Shown here piece by piece: positions 47,491 to 57,350 of a DNA stretch of 64,000 bases. Below the pieces are notes generated by a model. It did not search any database. It saw nothing but the letters and a program-made list of their open reading frames with translations, and was not told the origin of the DNA. Position 1 is the stretch's first letter. Each line of letters opens with the position of its first letter. The position numbers and the translations under genes are program-made. This DNA is from Romanomermis culicivorax (taxonomy: Eukaryota; Nematoda; Enoplea; Mermithida; Mermithidae), in contig CAWUHX010000223.1 in NCBI GenBank assembly GCA_963922205.1, positions 496,001 to 560,000 on the forward strand, given 5' to 3'.

Positions 47491-47796
47491 AGTGAACACT
47501 TGAGATGAAAAATATTCTAAATGTAAAAAAGTAATTGATACCACAAAAATATTTGAAGAAAAGAAAAGAAAAGAAAAAGAAAAAAGAAAAGAACTAAATC
47601 ATCAATACATGAACATTATTCTACGTATCGAAAATTAATACATTATATTGGATGATTTATGTAGGTAGATGCGTTTTTTTATACAGAGTGTTTTCCAGAG
47701 CAAACATAGAAAGGTTAGACAGCTGAAACCATTTAGATCGTAAAACCAATTAGAAATGCTAGAAAAGGTCAAAGGTTCTATAAAATACGGTAGCAA

Positions 47797-47966
47797 GAGA
47801 CGCTTTACCAAAATAATTAAGGTGGTGATTATTGTTATTTTGATAGTTTTCTAGAATAACCTAGAGCCTAAAGCCTTTAAAGAGACGCAATACCGAAACA
47901 ATTAAGGTGGTGATTATTGTTATTTTGATAGTTTTCTAGAATAACCTAGAGCCGAGAACCTTCAAA
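47797..47966. repeat. Tandem duplication, 85-bp unit
   Basis: GAGACGC plus GGTGGTGATTATTGTTATTT and TAGTTTTCTAGAATAACC occur at 47,797 and again 85 bases later. The corresponding single-copy sequence in copy 1 lies around 30,400-30,480 in reverse orientation, so the duplication is specific to copy 2. Confidence 0.8.
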
Positions 47967-48032
47967 GAAAAACCGAAAAGATTCAACCAAAAAGCAGAAA
48001 AACCCGGAAAAGGTTTAATGAGGGTAAAGAGG

Positions 48033-48040
48033 TATAAATA
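48033..48040 (+). promoter_or_regulatory. TATA box of the small convergent gene (copy 2)
   Basis: TATAAATA, 65 bases before ATG 48,105, followed by a GAAGAAGAA stretch. It is conserved with 30,305-30,312 in copy 1. Confidence 0.6.
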
Positions 48041-48246
48041 GAAAAAATAGAAGAAGAAGAACCATTCTTATTTTTGTACTTGTGCTCGACACCTGAGACT
48101 ACCAATGGAGGCCCTATTCGTTACTTTATTTCGGCGTTAAGAGCCGCCTACATGACATACGGTACGATGATTTTACAAATATTTTGATTTAAAAATTAAT
48201 ATGGATTCTATTTTATAATATTATTAATTTAGAGCTGTTTATAACA

Positions 48247-48531
48247 ATGGCCGACATTGAGGCATGGGGGTCCATCTTTTGGGAGGAGGCGTCGACGGAC
48301 TTCAAGAGCTGGTGGAAAAGCCAGCGAGGGGTTGAATATCCGGCTAGACAGAAACCCTTTTGGGGTTTTATGAAACGTCTACGCCGGATGTTCGAAAACC
48401 CTTCGCTGGACGACGGCCACTTAGCCTCGCACCTGTGGAATATCCTCCCCCCTGGTGCGAGGGCTGAATGGGGAAACGCCGACGATTGCTACGTCGACGA
48501 GAGGATAGGACTGGCGCTACCACGTTTCTAG
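48247..48531 (+). CDS. Small Trp-rich Polinton protein, unknown function (copy 2)
   Basis: This 94-codon frame opens with ATG. The N-terminal half is aromatic and basic (FWEEASTDFKSWWKSQRG, KPFWGFMKRLRRMF), followed by a conserved SHLWNILPPGARAEW. It is conserved in both element copies at the same place, convergent with the capsid gene, with its own TATA box upstream. A first exon may start at ATG 48,105 and splice near GTACGATG to an acceptor TTTAG at 48,232, but in copy 2 that exon meets TAA after 11 codons, so the start is uncertain. No known domain is recognised. Short size, isolated promoter and opposite strand suggest an accessory or early gene rather than a virion protein. Confidence 0.6.
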   Translation: MADIEAWGSIFWEEASTDFKSWWKSQRGVEYPARQKPFWGFMKRLRRMFENPSLDDGHLASHLWNILPPGARAEWGNADDCYVDERIGLALPRF

Positions 48532-49346
48532 TAAGTTACGATGTTATAGTTGAAACACGCTGTAGATATATAAATTTTATAAGCTAGCTGAGCTGTCTTA
48601 AACTTACCAAAGAACATTTCTAGAATATTCTTGAAGTTTTCAAATATTTACACAATTTTATACGATAAAATTTTATGATAAATAAAGACTATTGATAGAT
48701 CTTGTACCTATTACTTAACAGTTAAATGATATATTAGAGTAAAAATTTTTGTTTAACTAAAATAGTTATTAAAATTTGTAAAAATTTTAGTGGATACACG
48801 TGAAACCTCTAGCGTGGGGGCGAAGGTGGATGTATATATGTATATTTTATTTTGTTTTTAAATTTTGTATATATGTATAATTTATTCTATTTTGTTTTAA
48901 ATTTTGTATATATATTTTGTTTAAAATAAATTAAATTGAATTAAAATTAATAAAATTTTTTATTTATTGCGTTTAATAGTAAAGGTAATTTCTTTAGAGT
49001 TCTACTATGAGTGTGTGTGTGTGTATGTGTCAACTTCGGGAATATAAAAAAGGGTTTACTGTAGTCAGATATTTAGAGATGTACGAGTAAACGATATGTA
49101 GAGAATATGCACAAACAGGTCTTAAGGTAAAAGGAATGTACAAGATAATTACATAGTACTGTAGAATTAAAGGAGAAAATAAAGGAAAGAAGGAGTAATA
49201 AAAGGAAGTTCATTTTTAATTAGGAATAAATTAAAAGAATATTTCTAAACAATAGCTAAACAATAGCTGTATAAACAACAACAATTATAAGTGATTTTTA
49301 TTATTATAAAAAAATGAGATGAAATGTACATATAAATATAACGTAT
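48532..49346. other. AT-rich spacer between convergent genes (copy 2)
   Basis: About 800 bases without a supported gene. It contains TTTTGTATATATG repeats and a short GTGTGTGTGTGT run near 49,013. It is the counterpart of 28,574-29,824 in copy 1. Confidence 0.6.
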
Positions 49347-50744
49347 TTAAATACTATAATCCGTAAAGGTTTCACGATTTTTATCAATCATTATGAGAGA
49401 GTCAAATTCTGCATATATAAGTGCTTCAATACCGCCATCTGGTATATCTTCGCCAAAATTCATCTGTAAACTAGTGGTTCCTTCACATACGAGTTCCCAA
49501 AAATTACCATCCATACCGCAAGGAGTCAAATCAAAAACAAAAACTGTGTTATGCGTTGTAAAAGAATTTCGAGTAATTTCATTACCCTTGTTATCTGTAC
49601 AAATTCCTACACCCTCAAATAATTGTACAAAAGTGCGCAAATATTTGTTTTCTTTAAAATTTAGCATATATGGTGTTGTAGGTAGTGTTGTAGTGCCACT
49701 TGTTATTTTAATTTCGTTTAAGCCGAAATGCTTAAAATTGAAGGGGCTTTGATAATAATCACCCCTAGCAGCTGAACCATCAACGAGCGCCACAAGGAGA
49801 CGATGAGGTAAAGGACCTGTGAACAATGAGTTCAGAGGAGCTGAGTGACGACTAGTTGATATGTATAGACTTGTAACATGACATCGACGAATAGGGTATT
49901 TTGCAGCTGTATTTTGTAACATGGATTCAATAGCTAGATTGATATTATCTGCAACTTCGACTTTTTTAATAAATAAAGACATGCTTTTAACCTCGATTTT
50001 ATAAGCTTCGTTGTCAGTAGATATAAATTTTTGCAAGCAAAAATCATCTCTATGTCTGTATAAATCAATTTTCAAAGTACATTGATTCAATAGGAAACGT
50101 TCTTGCATAAATAGATCGGCATGTATAGGAGCCATTAATTCAACAACTGCACTGTTTTTGAACATCTGAACTCTTTCCAAAGCACCCTTGTTTTTCTTTA
50201 TATCAAGAACATCGCCATTTTCAAAAGCATAACCAGCAGCTGCAACATGTGTTGACTTAGCATCACAACCATAGTTCAATTCTGTTTCCAAATAAGTTCT
50301 GTAAGCGTATCTATCCCCACTGAAATGTTAAAATGTTAAAATTAAAAAACGTAAACATACATTTAATTATAAAACTTACCTGTCAGATATTAATTTTCCA
50401 TTTAAGTACATCTTGATCTGTTTAAAAAATGTTTTGCATATCAAATTAATTGGCGCCACAATGTTACCACTGATATTGTTGTTGGCGTCTGCTGTTAAAG
50501 TGCAAGCAGCGCCATTAGCTTTCATAATTCCAATAGTAAAATATATAAATTTTTTTGATAAGTCCAACATATATGAATCAGGTGAAATAACAAACTCGTA
50601 TGGTCCTTCATTAGTACAAGGATTTTGTAACTGAATTTCAGACCAAAAACTTCTACGAATTGCAACTTGTGTTGGAGGTACAGTAAATAGATCTAACTCC
50701 GTTTTACTACTAGGAGACGACGCAGCATCAATAAATTTACTCAT
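49347..50744 (-). CDS. Polinton major capsid protein (double jelly-roll type), two exons
   Basis: Exon 1 is 50,744-50,380 and exon 2 is 50,319-49,347. The 60-base intron has donor GTAAGT and acceptor TTTCAG (phase 2). Together they encode 445 aa. The N-terminus (SSKTELDLFTVPPTQ) and the exon-2 motif AYRTYLETELNYGCDAK are typical of the F54H12.2-like Polinton capsid protein common in animal genomes. The family forms icosahedral shells from a double jelly-roll fold. The frame is intact, and its ATG overlaps the stop of the core-like gene. The protein is the natural partner of the ATPase, protease and minor capsid genes upstream. Copy 1 carries a broken version. Confidence 0.92.
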
Positions 50745-51277
50745 TTTGAATAGATATCCTTGAAACCGACTACTCTACATGGAGTCTTTTTTAAGAATGA
50801 GGAACGTTGTTTCAGGTGTTTACGTTTATGTTGTTTTTGATGTTGATGTTGTTGACGCTGACCATCATTTAACTTTTTATTGCTTTTTATATGTATCGTA
50901 GAATTTATATGTTCACACTTCCCTAAACCTTTTCCTTTATGAATGCGCTCGCCCATTTGGTGTAATAAGCTACCAGCTGCGTTTCGTCCATGCTCAGCAA
51001 CACTTTCTTTAAAAGAACGACCTTCTACAACATCGCCTGCAATTTTGGAACCTGCAGCAAGTACATGCTTTCCTGCAGATTTTAACAAAGGCATAGCTAG
51101 ACGCCACAAACTCTTAAAAAAATTACCAACTCCAGTTCCTTGATGTCTATAATAATACGGGTATGCTGCTCGAAAACCTTCTAAGGTACCACCTAATTGA
51201 AATTGATTATCTTGAATACTATGTTGATAAATTTTGATCCAGTAATCAACGGTTTCAGGGATAAATACGGTATGCAT
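50741..51277 (-). CDS. Core-like basic protein next to capsid gene (pX/pVI-like)
   Basis: The protein has 178 aa and an ATG start. Residues 1-45 include EGFRAAYPYYYRHQGTGVG. Residues 50-75 form an amphipathic segment (FFKSLWRLAMPLLKSAGKHV), followed by the Gly/Ala-rich AAGSKIAGDVVEGRSFKES and AEHGRNAAGSLLHQM. The tail is strongly basic (Lys/His/Gln-rich). This layout, located directly before the capsid gene, is common in Polintons and adintoviruses and resembles adenovirus core or membrane-active minor proteins. DNA condensation or membrane disruption is inferred only. The frame is intact and its TGA overlaps the capsid ATG. Confidence 0.78.
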   Translation of the reverse strand: MHTVFIPETVDYWIKIYQHSIQDNQFQLGGTLEGFRAAYPYYYRHQGTGVGNFFKSLWRLAMPLLKSAGKHVLAAGSKIAGDVVEGRSFKESVAEHGRNAAGSLLHQMGERIHKGKGLGKCEHINSTIHIKSNKKLNDGQRQQHQHQKQHKRKHLKQRSSFLKKTPCRVVGFKDIYSK

Positions 51278-51412
51278 ATTTTGCTTTGAAAATCAAAAGG
51301 AACAACTAAATGAATTAATTAATTAATTGAGAGCGTTTGCGAAAATTCAACCTGACGACAACGTGTCCAAATGCAAATGAATGAATGAGTAAATAAAAAT
51401 TTGATACTATGA
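51278..51412. promoter_or_regulatory. Conserved spacer before the core-like gene (copy 2)
   Basis: It carries the same ordered words as 26,524-26,660 in copy 1: an AATTAATTAATTAATT run, a GCGAAAATTCAACCTGACGA region and CAAATGCAAATGAATG with the octamer ATGCAAAT. It lies upstream of the - strand core/capsid pair, so it is a candidate promoter. Confidence 0.4.
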
Positions 51413-52330
51413 TTATAGGAATAAAGGAGTACGTCGCCAAAAATGTAATTTAACTATAACATTCCCAAACTGAAAGGGTATAAGCTCATTCATACTGTTT
51501 TTTATATTAATCTCGAGTACTGTAATTTCTTTCAATTGAATGGGTATATAGTGAGGTGTTTCATATAATCGACTAACATTATCCTTGTATTTTCCCTGAA
51601 CATTTACTATACGTAAAAGCTGTGCTAAAGTATTTCCAACAATCTGATTTTCAATAATATTACAGTAAACATAAAAATTCTGTAAATCATTCAAATTTGG
51701 TGGTTGAATGCCTAACGTGTATAAATGATTAGTTCCAGGCTCGGCAAGAAAAACAGCTTTGGATGGTGGAATATGTGTGTTAGAATTTTTTGGAGGTTTC
51801 TCTCCAACAGTATATAAGTTAATATTCACAGCTCTATTTAAAAAATCATCAGCAGTTGCATAGGCCTCAGTATTGGTAGAGCTAAATCCGAGAAGCTCCA
51901 TTAACCATTTGCTTATATCGATTTTAGGTAAGATTGTACCACTTTTTATTTTCAAATTAACTAATCCTCTACTATGTTCATCGTATGAAAACATGATTTC
52001 CATGTTAGTTCCGGCAATAGCTGCTCCAACTTTTGCATTCAACTCTTCAATTAATTCAGATATGGTTAAATAATGTTTTTCAAAAACTATTACTTTAATT
52101 TTTTTGACCTTAATTCCGACACCATCCGTAATTAACGTTATTACATTATCTCCACCATGATTGGTAAATGTAGCCGAACTATAGGGGTATATTATTTCAC
52201 TTAGCCCTACCTCCCAGCTTCCATCTAGTTTTAAACGGTAAGGTAGATGGGCTGAAAAATCAGAGGGCTTGTTACCATTTTTGCTATTACTAGGTAATGT
52301 GATATAAAATTGATCTTCAAAGGTTGTCAT
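51413..52330 (-). CDS. Polinton minor capsid (penton-like) protein
   Basis: The protein has 305 aa and the frame is intact. The N-terminus FEDQFYITLPSNS and residues 37-50 (GSWEVGLSEIIYPYS) are hallmarks of the single jelly-roll minor capsid proteins of Polintons, in which a polypeptide beginning with a T-L-P-S-N-S stretch is followed by a W-E-V-G-L box. In the family it forms pentons at capsid vertices. Its ATG overlaps the end of the membrane-protein gene upstream, and the core-like and major capsid genes follow. The copy-1 homologue is frameshifted. Confidence 0.88.
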   Translation of the reverse strand: MTTFEDQFYITLPSNSKNGNKPSDFSAHLPYRLKLDGSWEVGLSEIIYPYSSATFTNHGGDNVITLITDGVGIKVKKIKVIVFEKHYLTISELIEELNAKVGAAIAGTNMEIMFSYDEHSRGLVNLKIKSGTILPKIDISKWLMELLGFSSTNTEAYATADDFLNRAVNINLYTVGEKPPKNSNTHIPPSKAVFLAEPGTNHLYTLGIQPPNLNDLQNFYVYCNIIENQIVGNTLAQLLRIVNVQGKYKDNVSRLYETPHYIPIQLKEITVLEINIKNSMNELIPFQFGNVIVKLHFWRRTPLFL

Positions 52331-52626
52331 TATTTATAATGTTGTTTGCTGTTGCTATAAGTATGGTCTTCAATGAATTAGATGACTGAAATACTGTCGG
52401 TACGGGGCTAGGTAATAAATATCCTATACAAGCACACAAAAGACCAACCCACAATTGTGTATTATTATTGTAGAGAGATAAGTTTATTATAGCTGTAATG
52501 ACTACAATGTATATTAGTATGACCTGACTGAAGAAAACCACTTCGTTTCGAGGTAGACATTTTCCAAAAAAACTCCCAAACGCTAATGCGAGATGTTTCT
52601 GAATGCATACTATTACTACTATCCAT
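52317..52626 (-). pseudogene. Two-helix membrane protein of Polinton, frameshifted (copy 2)
   Basis: ATG 52,626 starts the same Ser-rich N-terminus as the intact copy-1 gene (25,323). An extra base around 52,564-52,576, beside a run of seven T on the coding strand, moves the rest to another frame. The hydrophobic part (EVVFFSQVILIYIVVITAII, WVGLLCACIGYLLPSP) then reads to the stop at 52,317. The two halves are thus in different frames. A sequencing slip at the homopolymer is possible. Confidence 0.7.
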
Positions 52627-52806
52627 TTCAAAATAAAAAATTTTTATTTAACAACTAAACACTCAGTTATAAATTTATAAAAAGGCGGAGCTACTAAAAT
52701 AACCAATAAAATTATACAAAAATATAAAGGAGGCGGAGCTATCAAAGTGAAGTAAAATTTATATATATATATATATATATAAATACATATAGAAGGAGTT
52801 AACTTT
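52627..52806. promoter_or_regulatory. Spacer with repeated GGCGGAGCTA words and (TA)n
   Basis: AAAGGCGGAGCTACTAAAAT and GGAGGCGGAGCTATCAAAG occur about 50 bases apart, next to a TATATATATATATATATA run. The same kind of word (GGAGGAGCTATG, GAGGAGGAGTTATA) occurs twice upstream of the polymerase at 60,035 and 60,112. A shared control element is possible. Confidence 0.35.
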
Positions 52807-53298
52807 TTACAAACGTGTACATAATTTATTTCGCGAGTGACCTTTTACAGAAAATTTACAATGAAAAAACTTACAAATCAATTTATCATTATAAACAAAA
52901 TTTGTGTTACTGAAACTTTTAAACATTTTATACATAGGAACATGTCGCACTTTATAATACAAAAAATATAAAGTATATATACCACAAACCCTACTATTAA
53001 AATTTTGTAAATGTTTCTTATTTGTATATATTATTAAAGCATTTTTGTTAATATAGTTTATAAAAGCAGGAATAACTGGTGGTAAACCATAAGAATCAAA
53101 ATAATATACAGAGTTAGCATTATCAAAATACATAGCTATCCAATGACTTCCTTTTTGAAAAGATGTATCGGTGTTTGCAATTAAAGCCGCTGGTCTTTCA
53201 ACTATCTTCCGTAGAGTATCGCAAGCAAAAACCCCTAAAAAATTTTGCGATAATAGCTCATCTTGTTGAGCATAATATGTCAATTCAAAGTTGTTCAT
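52807..53298 (-). CDS. Adenain-like cysteine protease (Polinton PRO)
   Basis: The protein has 163 aa and an ATG start overlapping the integrase end by 14 bases. The catalytic set of the adenovirus protease/Ulp1 family is visible in order: His52 in [10 protein letters not shown], Asp68 in [10 protein letters not shown], Gln98 in [12 protein letters not shown] and Cys105 in [13 protein letters not shown]. The length is close to that of adenoviral proteases. Family members cleave capsid precursor proteins during virion maturation. The frame and all four residues are intact. The gene is missing from copy 1 because of the internal deletion. Confidence 0.92.
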   Translation of the reverse strand: MNNFELTYYAQQDELLSQNFLGVFACDTLRKIVERPAALIANTDTSFQKGSHWIAMYFDNANSVYYFDSYGLPPVIPAFINYINKNALIIYTNKKHLQNFNSRVCGIYTLYFLYYKVRHVPMYKMFKSFSNTNFVYNDKLICKFFHCKFSVKGHSRNKLCTRL

Positions 53299-54369
53299 CG
53301 TAATCGTCGTTGTTGTTTTGTATATCCTTTTCTAAAATCCAGCTGTTGAATTTTTCAGGATAACCCCACCACTTCACAAGTACTCTATTCTGACCATCTG
53401 GTAAATGTTTAGTCTTCAAAACCTTTTCAATTTTGTATTCTTTGATATTAGGATTAAAATCAATTTTCTGTAGTTCTTTTTCATAAAAACCTCCTTCTAT
53501 ATCTTCGCCTTCCAGATCTTGAATTGTATAAAGTATATGATTTGGGGTCTTCACAATATGCATTACTTTGAAAACTTCTTCACTCCATTGAGGTAAATAA
53601 CCTTTGTCAAATACACCTCTATGTTAACTAATTCGCACGTAATCTCCTATATCAATCTTAGATTTTCTAGTGTATAATCTTTCAGGGTAGAGTCTTTGCC
53701 ATATAATTTTTTTGTTAGAATAATCTACATTAATAGGTTTTTCCTTAATCGATCTATGAACAGAGTGATTGTAGTTGGAAACAACTGAGGGTAAAATATC
53801 AATCCATTTATAAGTGGTAATTTAGTTTTTAAAGTTCTATTAAACCGTTCCACTATTGAACATTTAATGTCTTCGTTTTGAGAAGTAAAAAAATGTATAT
53901 CGTTAGTTTTCAATAATTTTTGGAAATCTTTGTTGACAAATTCTTTTCCTTTATCGCTGCACACTCTCCAAGGGATTCGACCTCTTTTTAAAATATTTTG
54001 AAAAGCATCACAAACATTCTTTGAGTGTTTTGATTTTAAGGGTTCAACCCATGCATATTTACTTAATACATCTATACATGTAAGCATAAATTTGTATCCA
54101 TCGTTAAAATCTGCTAAAGAAGACATATCTGCCAAATCAATTTCCCATTGTTGATCCATAGCTGTAACATAAATACAATTACGTGAAAATTTTTTGTTGA
54201 CTTGTTTATGTAGAGTATAACTATCTTGTTTTGAAAGCCAATCTTTAACATTTTTATGTGTAATGTTTTTATGGTGCTTTCTAGCTTCAGCATATAATTT
54301 TTCAATACTAGAAAAAGCTGTAGGATTTCCGTGTAAATTTTTGTATAATTTCGAAAGTAAGGTGTTCAT
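53285..54369 (-). pseudogene. Retroviral-type integrase with chromodomain, broken
   Basis: From ATG 54,369 the frame carries LHKQVNKKFSRN, a catalytic core with Asp78 (WEIDLADM), Asp139 (VCSDKGKEF) and Glu174 (SIVERFNRT), 34 residues between the last two. Near 53,810-53,825 a deletion shifts the frame; resemblance continues in another frame (KWIDILPSVVSNYNHS). A TAA at 53,624-53,626 then interrupts that frame. The C-terminal part at 53,563-53,285 is a chromodomain (VLVKWWGYPEKFNSW). Polinton integrases join the element ends to host DNA, and the chromodomain is thought to guide target choice. With a shift and a stop, this copy cannot make the whole enzyme. Confidence 0.88.
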
Positions 54370-54373
54370 CGCT

Positions 54374-55231
54374 CTAATACAAAGGAGTATACCGTCTAAG
54401 TGCTCTAGCTTTGCGTCGTATCTTCTTTTCTGTCGAGTTTCCTTTATTAAAGAATGAATCGTCTTTGATATCTTCCTTGGCACCACTTGAAAATAAATCA
54501 ACACCTTTCACAAGTGGTTTATTCAACCGTTTGACACTACTAACTGCATGATCATCTGATTCTTCTGGAGGTGTATGGTAGGAGAGTTTCCGAGGTAAAG
54601 TGAATAACATTTTACGTAATGGGTTTCCTATAGCCTCTAATGGTACATTATATTTTTTCAAAGCATTAACAAACTCATCCACTCCAAGCGTTTGCGTAAT
54701 TTTTGAACGTTTACGAGACAAATCATGTAATAAATCAATAATGTGTGATCCTTCAATTAATTTTCCTTCAATTAATACTTCACCTTGCTTATTAACATTT
54801 ATACTAGGGTTACGTCGCACATGCTCCAATAATAAGGATGCCGAGCATTTAAACTGTTTAGGAATACCGCTAAGTAACTTTTCATCGTTCAACCAATTTT
54901 TTTCTTTTTGTTTCAAATCGTCACTATCCTTCTCATCTTCTTCATTATCAATAACTTTTTGTTTTAAAATCACTGTAGTAGGTTGAGCCTTTTCATGTTC
55001 AAAAGTTAAATATTGTGAAAATAGTTGCGAGTACATTTTGTATTGTTCTTCAGGCATTAACGTATTATCTTTCAAAAAGCGCTCTAGCTCGTTACAATAC
55101 ATGTCAACTTGCTTAGCTATACCTGTCTTTTCATTTGAACTCGTCATCATCGAAGAAGAAGAAACCTGAGAGTTATTCAGTTTATTCAGAACCTCCTGAG
55201 GTATAAGAGCAAATTTATTAGCAAATTTCAT
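54374..55231 (-). CDS. Conserved 285-aa Polinton protein of unknown function
   Basis: ATG 55,231 starts MKFANKFALIPQEVL; the longer upstream frame has only a TTG. Features include a Ser-rich segment, a helical region (YCNELERFL.., EEQYKMYSQLFSQYL), an acidic stretch, then a conserved half with SASLLLEHVRRNPSINVNKQ, GSHIIDLLHDLSRKR and a basic C-terminus (KKIRRKARALRRY). Proteins of this plan sit before the integrase in many animal Polintons; I know no assigned function. It is packed tightly: two bases after the 117-aa gene and four bases before the integrase ATG. The frame is intact. Confidence 0.75.
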   Translation of the reverse strand: MKFANKFALIPQEVLNKLNNSQVSSSSMMTSSNEKTGIAKQVDMYCNELERFLKDNTLMPEEQYKMYSQLFSQYLTFEHEKAQPTTVILKQKVIDNEEDEKDSDDLKQKEKNWLNDEKLLSGIPKQFKCSASLLLEHVRRNPSINVNKQGEVLIEGKLIEGSHIIDLLHDLSRKRSKITQTLGVDEFVNALKKYNVPLEAIGNPLRKMLFTLPRKLSYHTPPEESDDHAVSSVKRLNKPLVKGVDLFSSGAKEDIKDDSFFNKGNSTEKKIRRKARALRRYTPLY

Positions 55232-55232
55232 T

Positions 55233-55586
55233 CTATAATAATTTCTCTGTAACAAAACTTGCTAATGTAGATAATGAAACGGGTAGTACTAGAGGTAAAA
55301 ATGCTCCACCACTTTGAACAATTCTTACACGTTTATTATGTAAATCTTTTTTCTTGTTTTTTTCGTGTCTAGTAGCTAAACCTCTGAGCAATAATTTATG
55401 TTTGGGCAATTTCTTTTTTAAGTTTGAATTAATTGGAATATTACCGTTCAAAATGTTCAAACAAATTTCACATATACAACAGATCAAATTGGGGGAAGAA
55501 TGTTGAAGAAAAGCACGTCTTTGAACACAATTTGAATTTTTCAACACATTGAGCTCGTGAATATATTTCTTCAATCTAGAAGCCAT
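55233..55586 (-). CDS. Conserved small basic/hydrophobic Polinton protein
   Basis: The protein has 117 aa and an ATG start. RRAFLQHSSPNLICCICE is followed by LNILNGNIPIN, a Lys/Arg-rich middle (KLPKHKLLLRGLATRHEKNK) and a hydrophobic C-terminus preceded by QSGGAFLPLVLPVSLS. This pattern (L-I-x-x-I-C-E..L-N-x-L-x-G-N-I-P, then K-rich, then GG-F-L-P) recurs in Polintons of animals. A role as a virion minor or membrane-associated protein is plausible but unproven. The frame is intact. Confidence 0.72.
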   Translation of the reverse strand: MASRLKKYIHELNVLKNSNCVQRRAFLQHSSPNLICCICEICLNILNGNIPINSNLKKKLPKHKLLLRGLATRHEKNKKKDLHNKRVRIVQSGGAFLPLVLPVSLSTLASFVTEKLL

Positions 55587-55668
55587 ACAAAACAGACCGT
55601 ACAGTACAAAAAATTTTTACAATATTGACCAAATGATGAGTAAACATTGAAATATTTATTGTATTACA

Positions 55669-56140
55669 TTAAGATAGTAATGAAGCTTCATTTTGTATGA
55701 TGATATTCAACTCTTCGCGTCTAGAAAAAGCACACAATTTATTCATATTCATAAAAAATAGTTTATGAGCTGTATCTAGTTTTAAAAAAAGATCTTCTAC
55801 AAAAATAGTGTGAGTTTCCACCATATCCAACTCCGTCAGTAATAGTCTAGCAAAACACCAAAATTGTGTAACTTTTTTACGTCCCATAGGTAAACCAACT
55901 TCACGCCGTAAATGGTTGCACGCCTTAGCTATGTCTTTGTAAAAAATCTTGGCTTCGGGTGAGAAACGAGTCCAAAACAAATCAGCTATTTCGCGTTTCT
56001 GTTTGTTGTTTAGTATTTTACCTTAAATAAAAATACTATAGTTTAATAAATAGTTAAAGAAGAACAAAAACAGATATAAAATTTTTACCTTTTACTTTAT
56101 TTTGCACCATTCTGACAAAAACTTCAAATGCAGCTGACAT
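55669..56140 (-). CDS. Spliced 134-aa Polinton protein, unknown function
   Basis: Exon 1 (56,140-56,089, ATG) and exon 2 (56,021-55,669) are separated by a 67-base intron with GTAAAAAT donor and TTTAAG acceptor (phase 1). Exon 2 begins upstream of what looks like a free-standing 103-codon frame with a TTG start. The joined frame is open throughout. Exon 2 encodes REIADLFWTRFSPEAKIFY and a helical, charged C-terminus. Copy 1 retains only exon 1, which supports its coding nature. No domain is recognised. Confidence 0.7.
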
Positions 56141-56200
56141 CGTAATTGTCACAAAACAAACGAATTATAGAAAAACGACCAACCTCTTCAAAATTCTCGA

Positions 56201-56635
56201 CTAGACTGATGAAGGGTATAATATTTTTTTCTGATTATGTAATAAAGCTATCGTATCAATATATCGTAATCTACTTCCATTGATGTACAAGTTTTGAAAT
56301 TTACTGCTTCGACTACAACAAGAAAATACGACAGGATTGAAAATATATATTTTGAAACATGCTCGTAATTGCATAAATTGTCCGTCATTCTGAGGACAAT
56401 GTAAAATTTTTTCTACATAACGTAGTAAGGGTATTATATGTAATTTATAATTTTCCCGTAATAATAATTTCTGATCTGTAACATTTTTTGTGTTTGGTAT
56501 CGTAAAATCTGTAACATTTACAGGTTCTTCTTCATTTTCATAAAATTGAAAAGGGTATTGTACCCATACAATAAAAACAGCTATGAAAAGGATCACAGCG
56601 AGAGTGTTTAAAAAAATGTGTTTACTGTATATCAT
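56201..56635 (-). CDS. Single-span membrane protein of Polinton, unknown
   Basis: The protein has 144 aa and an ATG start. One hydrophobic segment lies at residues 8-25 (LNTLAVILFIAVFIVWV), followed by an acidic linker with NVT glycosylation-type sites, and a C-terminal domain with CCSRSSKFQNLYINGSRLRY. The topology suggests a type II anchored protein. It is conserved in copy 1 at the same place, between the ATPase and the spliced 134-aa gene. Function is unknown. Confidence 0.7.
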   Translation of the reverse strand: MIYSKHIFLNTLAVILFIAVFIVWVQYPFQFYENEEEPVNVTDFTIPNTKNVTDQKLLLRENYKLHIIPLLRYVEKILHCPQNDGQFMQLRACFKIYIFNPVVFSCCSRSSKFQNLYINGSRLRYIDTIALLHNQKKILYPSSV

Positions 56636-56750
56636 ATCGCTAAAATAATAGGATCCGACTGACCTGTATAAAGTTTTTTGTAAAAATGATGAATCATTTA
56701 GGTGTATACAAAATCATATGATCATTGTCGGGGAATATATTAGATCTAAG

Positions 56751-57350
56751 TCAATATTTTTCAGGACATGTCTGTGTAAGATCTATTAATAAATAACCGT
56801 ATGGTTTACTAGTAGCATCCTCATACACCTCTATGAAATAATTTGAGGTAGTTGGAAAAATCTGTCGAGCCAGTGTGCAGACTTGTAATCTATCGCTTGG
56901 GTTTTTTAAAAGAATTAAATATTGAGCGTTTATCCTACTTGTACGCATTCCATCAAAAAAGGCATTCTGAACAATATGTATAATTGATATATTCCAATGA
57001 TGCGATCCTTTAGTGAAAAGTTGAGTTAAACTTTGATCATTCTTCATCTCTTGCATCATATCATCCATAATTAATAATTTAGGTGTATCTTTACTTTTCT
57101 GAAGTTCATTCAAATCAGGTGAACCTTGAATAAATTCTACATAAGAACATTTCTGAACTAATTCATCGTAAGCTTCTTGCCATTCCGAATAACACCAATA
57201 AATTTTCACAGGAGCAGGGTGAAGCATTTCTTTAGCAAAAATTACAAGTTTTTTAACAAATTGTGTTTTTCCTGATTTTGTTGGAGCAGAAACTATACAG
57301 TTAAATGGATGTTTCCATATATAAAACTTTTCATCATCATCATTTGACAT
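56751..57350 (-). CDS. Genome-packaging ATPase (FtsK/HerA-like, Polinton)
   Basis: The protein has 199 aa from ATG 57,350; the longer frame upstream begins with GTG. Walker A is APTKSGKT (residues 22-29) and Walker B is PKLLIMDDMM (Asp96/Asp97). A sensor-like SIIHIVQNAF and an arginine-containing TSRINAQYLIL stretch follow. The length and motif order match Polinton and adintovirus packaging ATPases, which drive DNA into preformed capsids. The frame is intact. The copy-1 homologue is destroyed, including a stop in Walker A. Confidence 0.9.
   Translation of the reverse strand: MSNDDDEKFYIWKHPFNCIVSAPTKSGKTQFVKKLVIFAKEMLHPAPVKIYWCYSEWQEAYDELVQKCSYVEFIQGSPDLNELQKSKDTPKLLIMDDMMQEMKNDQSLTQLFTKGSHHWNISIIHIVQNAFFDGMRTSRINAQYLILLKNPSDRLQVCTLARQIFPTTSNYFIEVYEDATSKPYGYLLIDLTQTCPEKY

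Noticed and set aside
54502-54504. Integrase start at 54,504
   Set aside because: The upstream 45 codons begin at a TTG and overlap the C-terminus of the 285-aa gene in another frame. ATG 54,369, just after that gene's stop, fits better.
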